NCBI GenBank assembly: GCA_021323335.1
Contig: JAJTCN010000009.1
Span: 1 to 64,000 of the forward strand
DNA from: Ramlibacter sp.
Lineage (GTDB): Bacteria; Pseudomonadota; Gammaproteobacteria; Burkholderiales; Burkholderiaceae_C
Reading direction: 5' to 3'
DNA length: 64,000 bases
Both the position numbers and the translations under genes were made by a program. The notes under the pieces were generated by a model. The model ran no database searches, was not told the origin of the DNA, and was given only the letters and a program-made list of their open reading frames with translations. Below, piece by piece: positions 59,368 to 64,000 of this stretch (position 1 is the first letter of the stretch; the number at the start of each line of letters is the position of its first letter).

Positions 59368-60549
59368 ATGAGCACCCTGGGCGACGCGCGCAGCGGCAAG
59401 TTCGCCGACAACATCGCGGGCTTCGGGCGCGCGTTGCGCCGCGCCGGCCTGCGCGTGGACAGTGCCCGCATCGGCCTCGCCCAGCAGGCCGTGCAGCTGG
59501 TCGGCGTGGACGACAAGGCGGACGTCGGCGCCGCGCTGGAGGCCGTGCTGGTCAGCCGCGAACAGGAGCGCGATGTGTTCCGCGAACTGTTCGACGCCTA
59601 CTTCCGCGACCCCGAGCTCGCCCACAAGCTGCTGTCGCAGATGCTGCCCACGGCGCAGGGCCGGGCCGAGCCGTCGAAGCGCCGGCCGCGCGTGAGCGAC
59701 GCGCTGGCGCCGCAAAAGCGCTTCGGCGGCGGCGAGCGCAAGCCGGACCAGGAGGTGGAGTTCGACGCCGCCATGACGGCCAGCGACCTGGCGCGGCTGA
59801 AGCACGCCGACTTCAACGCCCTGAGCGCCGGCGAATTCCACCTGGTCGAAGGCCTCGCGCGCGACATCGCGCTGCCGGTGCCGCAGGTGGAGATGCGGCG
59901 CATGCGCCCCGGCACGCGCGGCAGCCGCCTGCATTGGGCGCGTTCGATGCGCCACGCTTCGCAGACCGGGGGGGAGCTGCTGGTGCTGCGTCGCATGCAG
60001 CGCAGCCGCCAGCCGCTGCCGCTGCTGGTGCTGGTGGACGTGTCGGGTTCGATGGAGCGCTATGCCCGCCTGCTGCTGGCCTTCCTGCATGCGGCCACCC
60101 GGTTGCACCGCCGCCGCGACGTCTTCGCCTTCGGCACGCACCTCACCGACCTGACGCCGGCCTTCCGCATCGCCGACACCGACGCCATGCTCGCCGCCGC
60201 GGGCGCGGCCATCGACGACTTCGCCGGCGGCACGCGGCTGGGAGATTCGCTCGCCACGCTGCGCCGGCAACACGCCCGCCGCCTGGTCGGCCGCCGCACC
60301 CTGGTGCTCGTGATCACCGATGGCCTCGACACCGGCGAGCCGGAAGACCTGTCGCGCGAACTGGAATGGCTGACGCAGCGCTGTCGCCGGCTGCTCTGGC
60401 TCAACCCGCTGCTGCGCTTCGACGGCTATGCTCCACTCGCGCGCGGCGCGGCCGTCCTGCACCGCCATGCCCATGCGATGCTGGCCGTGCACAACCTGGC
60501 GAGGCTGCAGGACCTGGCGCAGAGCCTGTCCGAGCTGCTCGACCGATAG
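59368..60549 (+). CDS. vWA-domain protein (CoxE-like), 393 aa
   Basis: The C-terminal half contains a von Willebrand A domain with the metal site DVSGSMERY (near residues 222-230) and ITDGLDTGEPED (near 316-327). The N-terminal half is helical and Arg-rich. It is the likely partner of the MoxR ATPase, as in the CoxD/CoxE pair that matures CO-dehydrogenase-family enzymes. The start at 59368 follows MoxR by 12 bp. A weak ribosome site is seen. Confidence 0.88.
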   Translation: MSTLGDARSGKFADNIAGFGRALRRAGLRVDSARIGLAQQAVQLVGVDDKADVGAALEAVLVSREQERDVFRELFDAYFRDPELAHKLLSQMLPTAQGRAEPSKRRPRVSDALAPQKRFGGGERKPDQEVEFDAAMTASDLARLKHADFNALSAGEFHLVEGLARDIALPVPQVEMRRMRPGTRGSRLHWARSMRHASQTGGELLVLRRMQRSRQPLPLLVLVDVSGSMERYARLLLAFLHAATRLHRRRDVFAFGTHLTDLTPAFRIADTDAMLAAAGAAIDDFAGGTRLGDSLATLRRQHARRLVGRRTLVLVITDGLDTGEPEDLSRELEWLTQRCRRLLWLNPLLRFDGYAPLARGAAVLHRHAHAMLAVHNLARLQDLAQSLSELLDR

Positions 60550-60568
60550 AACGAAGAAGGAAGACCCC

Positions 60569-61156
60569 ATGGAAATGCAAGGCAGCCGCCGCCTCGCCGT
60601 CACGCAACAACAGGCGTGGGAGGCCCTGAACGACCCGCAGGTGCTGAAGACCTGCATCCCCGGCTGCGACAAGGTGGAGCCGACCGCCGAGAACCAGTAC
60701 GCCATCGGCATGGCCGTGAAGGTGGGGCCGGTGGCGGCGCGCTTCGCCGGCAAGATCATGCTGGCCGACGTGCTGCCGCCGAACAGCTACACCATCGCCT
60801 TCGAGGGGCAGGGCGGCGCCGCCGGCTTCGGCAAGGGCACGGCGAAGGTTTCGCTGGCCCCTCCGGCCGAAGGCGCGGGCTGCGAATTGACCTACACCGC
60901 GCAGGCGCAGGTGGGCGGCAAGATCGCCCAGGTCGGGCAGCGGCTGGTCGATGGCGTCGCCCGCTCGATGGCCGAGGACTTCTTCCGGCGCTTCGATGAA
61001 GAGATGCAGCGGCGCTACCCCGAGGCCTACGCCGCGCACGCCGCGCTGCCGCCGGAGGTGGCGCCGGCCCCGTCGCCGCGCAAGCCCATTCCCGCCTGGG
61101 CGTGGATCGCGTTCGCCGTGGGGATCCTGCTGGCCCTGTGGCTGCTGGCGCGCTAG
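60569..61156 (+). CDS. CoxG-like SRPBCC-fold protein with C-terminal membrane anchor, 195 aa
   Basis: Residues 1-150 match the CoxG/SRPBCC domain: MEMQGSRRLAVTQQQAWEAL, DPQVLKTCIPGC, VGPVAARFAGKI and GFGKGTAKVSL. A Pro-rich linker leads to a single hydrophobic helix at the end (PIPAWAWIAFAVGILLALWL). CoxG proteins hold the hydroxylase at the inner membrane and may bind quinone. AGAAGGAAG precedes the start. The stop lies 6 bp before the next gene. Confidence 0.93.
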   Translation: MEMQGSRRLAVTQQQAWEALNDPQVLKTCIPGCDKVEPTAENQYAIGMAVKVGPVAARFAGKIMLADVLPPNSYTIAFEGQGGAAGFGKGTAKVSLAPPAEGAGCELTYTAQAQVGGKIAQVGQRLVDGVARSMAEDFFRRFDEEMQRRYPEAYAAHAALPPEVAPAPSPRKPIPAWAWIAFAVGILLALWLLAR

Positions 61157-61163
61157 GAGCAAC

Positions 61164-62162
61164 GTGCAGGCCAGGTCCTTTCACTGCTGGAGCCGCCGCG
61201 CGGTCCTGGGCGCTGCGGCCGGCCTGGTCGCCTGTCCGGCATGGGCCCGCGCGCAGGCGACCGCCTTTCCTTCCCGGCCGATCACGCTGGTCGTACCGTG
61301 GCCCGCGGGCGGCCAGACCGACATCACCATGCGCATCCTGGCGGAGCTCGCGGGGCGTTCGCTGGGGCAGCCCGTCGTGGTGGAGAACCGGCCTGGCGCC
61401 GCCGGCACCCTGGTGGGTGCGGCGCTGCGCGCCGCCGCGCCGGATGGCCATGTCATCGGCCAATTGCCGGTGACGCTGTACCGCGCGCCGCTGCAGCGCA
61501 AGGTGCCCTGGGACCCGCTGCGGGACATCACGCCCGTGATCCAGGTCTCCGGCGTCACCTTCGGTATCGTGGTGCCCGCCGACAGCGCCTTCCGGTCTTT
61601 CGCCGACCTGCTGGCCTGGGGGCGCGAGCGCTCCGGACGGCTGAGCGTGGGCTCCACCGGCATCGGCAGCACCGCCCACCTGGCGATGGAGGACGTGCTG
61701 TCCCGCGAGGGGGTCAGCTACGTCCACGTGCCCTACAAGGGCACGGCGGACCAGATGCTGGCGGTGGCGGGCCACACGCTGATGGTCGGCGTCAACTCCA
61801 CCGGCTTCGCGCCCTACGTCGAGAGCGGCCGGCTGCGGCTGCTGGCCGTCTTCGACGCGCAGCGCAGCAGGCGCTGGCCCCAGGTGCCCACGATGCGCGA
61901 GCTGGGTTACGCCGACGCGGTGTACACCTCGCCGTACGGCATCGGCCTGCCGGCGGGCGCCGACCCCATGGTGGTCCGCAAGCTGCACGATGCGTTCAAG
62001 GCGGCGATGTTCGACCCGCTGCACCTGCGGGAGCTCGCGAAGTACGACCAGGAGCCGGAATACCTGGACAGCGCGGACTATGGCCGCTTCGTGCACGAGG
62101 TGACGGCGCGCGAGCGCGTGCTGCTGGCGCGGCTGGGCCTTGGCATGCCGAGGCCGGATTGA
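61164..62162 (+). CDS. Bug/TctC-family periplasmic binding protein, 332 aa
   Basis: It starts at the GTG at 61164 with TAGGAGC overlapping the coxG-like stop. A Tat-like signal (CWSRRAVLGAAAGLV, ending ARAQA near 33) precedes the mature domain. Bug signatures are ITLVVPWPAGGQTDITMRIL (about 40-59), ENRPGAAGTLVGAAL (about 76-90) and SVGSTGIGSTAHLAMEDVL. No permease is adjacent, so it may be a lone Bug protein that binds the substrate of the hydroxylase or signals its presence. Confidence 0.9.
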   Translation: MQARSFHCWSRRAVLGAAAGLVACPAWARAQATAFPSRPITLVVPWPAGGQTDITMRILAELAGRSLGQPVVVENRPGAAGTLVGAALRAAAPDGHVIGQLPVTLYRAPLQRKVPWDPLRDITPVIQVSGVTFGIVVPADSAFRSFADLLAWGRERSGRLSVGSTGIGSTAHLAMEDVLSREGVSYVHVPYKGTADQMLAVAGHTLMVGVNSTGFAPYVESGRLRLLAVFDAQRSRRWPQVPTMRELGYADAVYTSPYGIGLPAGADPMVVRKLHDAFKAAMFDPLHLRELAKYDQEPEYLDSADYGRFVHEVTARERVLLARLGLGMPRPD

Positions 62163-62193
62163 CCCCACAGAGCAGATTCGACGGAGGAGACCC

Positions 62194-64000
62194 ATGAAGA
62201 CGACTGTCCTCGTCCTCGCCGCGTTCGCGGCGTCGCAGGCTTGCGGGCAGACACCCGCCGATCCGCCGGCGGCGCAGGACGGCAGCCGCACGCTGCGGCC
62301 GGTGGTGGTCACGCCCACCCCGGGCGTGGCGCAGGAGGCTTTCAATACGCCGGCGTCGGTGGACGTGGTGGACCGTGAGGCCCTGCGCAATTCGCAACTG
62401 CAGGTCAACCTCTCCGAACCGCTGGTGCGCGTGCCGGGCGTGATCGCGCTGAACCGGCAGAACTACGCGCAGGACCTGCAGATCTCCATCCGCGGCTTCG
62501 GCGCGCGTTCCACCTTCGGCGTGCGTGGCATCCGCCTGTACCTGGACGGCATCCCCGCCACGGCCCCGGACGGCCAGGGGCAGGTGTCGCACTTCGACCT
62601 GTCCACCGCGGACCGCATCGAGGTGCTGCGCGGGCCCTTCTCCTCGCTGTACGGCAATTCCTCCGGCGGCGTGATCAGCGTGTTCACGGCCGATGGCGGG
62701 CCGGACAAGGTGCTGGAGGCGGGCACCGCGTTCGGGGCCGACGGCGTGCGGCGGCAGAACATCGGCTTCTCCGGCGCCGAGGGTTCCTGGAACTGGAACC
62801 TGGGCATGGTGCATTTCGAGACCGACGGCTATCGCGCGCACAGCGCCGCGAAGCGCGATGGCTTCAACGGCAAGGTGCGCCTGGACGCGACGCGGGACAC
62901 CAAGGTCACCTTCGTCGGCAACTGGGTGTCGATGCCGGACGTGCAGGATCCGCTGGGGCTGACGCGGGCGGAGTACGAGGCGGATTCGCGCGCTGCGACG
63001 CAGGCGGCGCTGGATTTCAACACCCGCAAATCGGTGGAGCAGCTCCAGGCCGGCGTCATCGTCGACCATCGCATCGACGACGTGCACGCGCTCAAGCTCA
63101 CCACCTGGGCCGGACACCGCAGCACGGAGCAGTTCCAGTCGATCCCCGTGTTCGCCCAGGTCGCGCCCACCAGCGCGGGCGGTGTCATCGACCTGGACCG
63201 CGACTACCGCGGCGTGGACGCGCAGTGGGTCGCGCGCACGCGGCTGGGCAGCAACCCGTTGACCTTCACCGCCGGCTTGTACGGCGACGAACTGAAGGAG
63301 AACCGCCGCGGCTACGAGAACTTCGTCGGCCCCACGCTCGGCGTGATGGGCAACCTGCGGCGCGACGAGGACAACCGGGTGCGCAGCTTCGACCAGTACG
63401 CCCAGGTGCAGTGGGAAAGCGAGCGGGTCACCCTGACCGGGGGACTGCGGCATTCCGAGGTGCGCTTCTCCTCCCGGGACAGTTTCATCACGCCGGGCAA
63501 TCCGGACGACAGCGGCTCGACCCGGTTCTCTGCGACCACTCCGGTGCTGGGTCTCGTGTACCACGCCAGCGATACGCTGAACCTGTATGCCGCCGCTGGC
63601 CGCGGTTTCGAGACGCCGACCTTCAACGAAGTGGCGTATCGTTCGAGCGGCGCGACGGGCCTGAACTTCGACCTGATGCCGGCGCGCAGCCGCCAGTTCG
63701 AAATCGGCGTGAAGGCGGAGCCGCTGCCCGACTGGCGCGTCAACGCCGCGCTGTTCCAGGCGCGCACGTCCGACGAGATCGCCGTGCAGTCGAACAGCGG
63801 CGGCCGCAGCACTTTCCAGAACGTGGGCGAGACGAAGCGTCGCGGCTTCGAACTGGCGCTGTCCGGCCGCCTGGGTGGCGCCTGGTCTACCTACGCCGCG
63901 CTCACATACCTGGATGCAACCTATGGCTCGTCGTTCCAGACCTGCACCGGCCCGCCGCCGTGCCTGGCGCCGAACACGACCATCCCCGCCGGCAACCGCA
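62194..64000 (+). CDS. TonB-dependent outer-membrane receptor, 5' part (3' end outside window)
   Basis: The first 602 residues are visible, in frame to the right edge. A signal peptide (MKTTVLVLAAFAASQACGQ) is followed by a TonB-box-like VVVTPTPG, a plug domain (INLS-type segment LNRQNYAQDLQISIRGFGAR, then GIRLYLDGIPATAPDGQGQ and RIEVLRGPFSSLYGNSSGGV at about residues 145-164) and the start of the 22-strand barrel. The plug-barrel architecture is typical of siderophore or vitamin receptors, and related ones carry heme, cobalamin or aromatic compounds. ACGGAGGAG precedes the ATG. It follows the hydroxylase and Bug genes, suggesting uptake of the same substrate. Confidence 0.93.
   Translation, partial: MKTTVLVLAAFAASQACGQTPADPPAAQDGSRTLRPVVVTPTPGVAQEAFNTPASVDVVDREALRNSQLQVNLSEPLVRVPGVIALNRQNYAQDLQISIRGFGARSTFGVRGIRLYLDGIPATAPDGQGQVSHFDLSTADRIEVLRGPFSSLYGNSSGGVISVFTADGGPDKVLEAGTAFGADGVRRQNIGFSGAEGSWNWNLGMVHFETDGYRAHSAAKRDGFNGKVRLDATRDTKVTFVGNWVSMPDVQDPLGLTRAEYEADSRAATQAALDFNTRKSVEQLQAGVIVDHRIDDVHALKLTTWAGHRSTEQFQSIPVFAQVAPTSAGGVIDLDRDYRGVDAQWVARTRLGSNPLTFTAGLYGDELKENRRGYENFVGPTLGVMGNLRRDEDNRVRSFDQYAQVQWESERVTLTGGLRHSEVRFSSRDSFITPGNPDDSGSTRFSATTPVLGLVYHASDTLNLYAAAGRGFETPTFNEVAYRSSGATGLNFDLMPARSRQFEIGVKAEPLPDWRVNAALFQARTSDEIAVQSNSGGRSTFQNVGETKRRGFELALSGRLGGAWSTYAALTYLDATYGSSFQTCTGPPPCLAPNTTIPAGNR

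Noticed and set aside
1..64000. tRNA, rRNA or prophage genes
   Set aside because: I saw no cloverleaf with CCA-type ends in the short intergenic regions, no rRNA-like conserved blocks and no phage structural or integrase genes.

Overview
This window is GC-rich, densely coding DNA from a betaproteobacterium, most likely a Comamonadaceae member of the Ramlibacter/Variovorax/Polaromonas type. That placement is inferred from gene content: a polA / DUF2782-like / thrB neighbourhood, xseB-ispA-dxs next to a divergent Rieske oxygenase, a BPSS1780-type membrane protein, several Bug/TctC and TRAP binding proteins, and a form II (AYRGAGR) molybdenum hydroxylase operon. I see no rRNA, tRNA, CRISPR array, transposase or prophage gene, and no gene-free stretch longer than 300 bases. 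The genus cannot be fixed from the sequence alone.

Layout. 0-9 kb: 3' end of a UvrD-type helicase, small exported proteins, a FecR-domain protein, thrB, polA, a tautomerase and a ZIP metal transporter. 9-21 kb: envelope and stress-type genes (WxxGxW/calcium-repeat protein, Gly/Gln/Ser-rich protein, two DUF4142 proteins, a DUF4019 protein, a hemerythrin, a Ser/Thr-rich lipoprotein), a DUF72 gene and a second UvrD-like helicase that start back to back, a phosphatase, a broken alpha/beta hydrolase and a CPA1 antiporter. 20.7-26.8 kb: rhodanese, EamA exporter, Rieske oxygenase and the isoprenoid genes xseB-ispA-dxs. 27-31.7 kb: four tandem TRAP-type binding proteins without a permease. 31.7-34 kb: a DedA protein and a frame-broken KefB-type antiporter. 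34.1-41.6 kb: a catabolic and transport cluster (NAD-epimerase-like, DapA-like, TctCBA, sugar-isomerase-like, enolase superfamily). 41.7-44.1 kb: TRAP DctQM. 44.3-53.2 kb: an EgtB/SenA-like enzyme, a ModE-like regulator with tupBCA, then modABC fused by overlap to an osmoprotectant-type permease/binding protein. 53.3-64 kb: a GAF/Fis-type regulator divergent from a CO-dehydrogenase-like operon (2Fe-2S, Mo and FAD subunits, MoxR, vWA and CoxG accessory proteins), a Bug protein and a truncated TonB receptor.

Two themes cut across the window. First, fifteen genes have an AT-rich -10-like hexamer 4-10 nt (mostly 6-7 nt) before the start codon and no Shine-Dalgarno, which suggests leaderless transcripts. 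Second, at least four families of palindromic intergenic repeats occur. Some of them supply stop codons or the first bases of -10 boxes, and one lies in frame inside an enzyme gene. Two genes, a hydrolase and a KefB antiporter, carry frame-breaking internal deletions.

Functionally the window leans to uptake and oxidation of small organic acids or heterocycles (TRAP, Tct/Bug, TonB, Rieske and Mo-hydroxylase systems). The tungstate and molybdate transporters lie just upstream of the Mo-hydroxylase operon that needs the metal.
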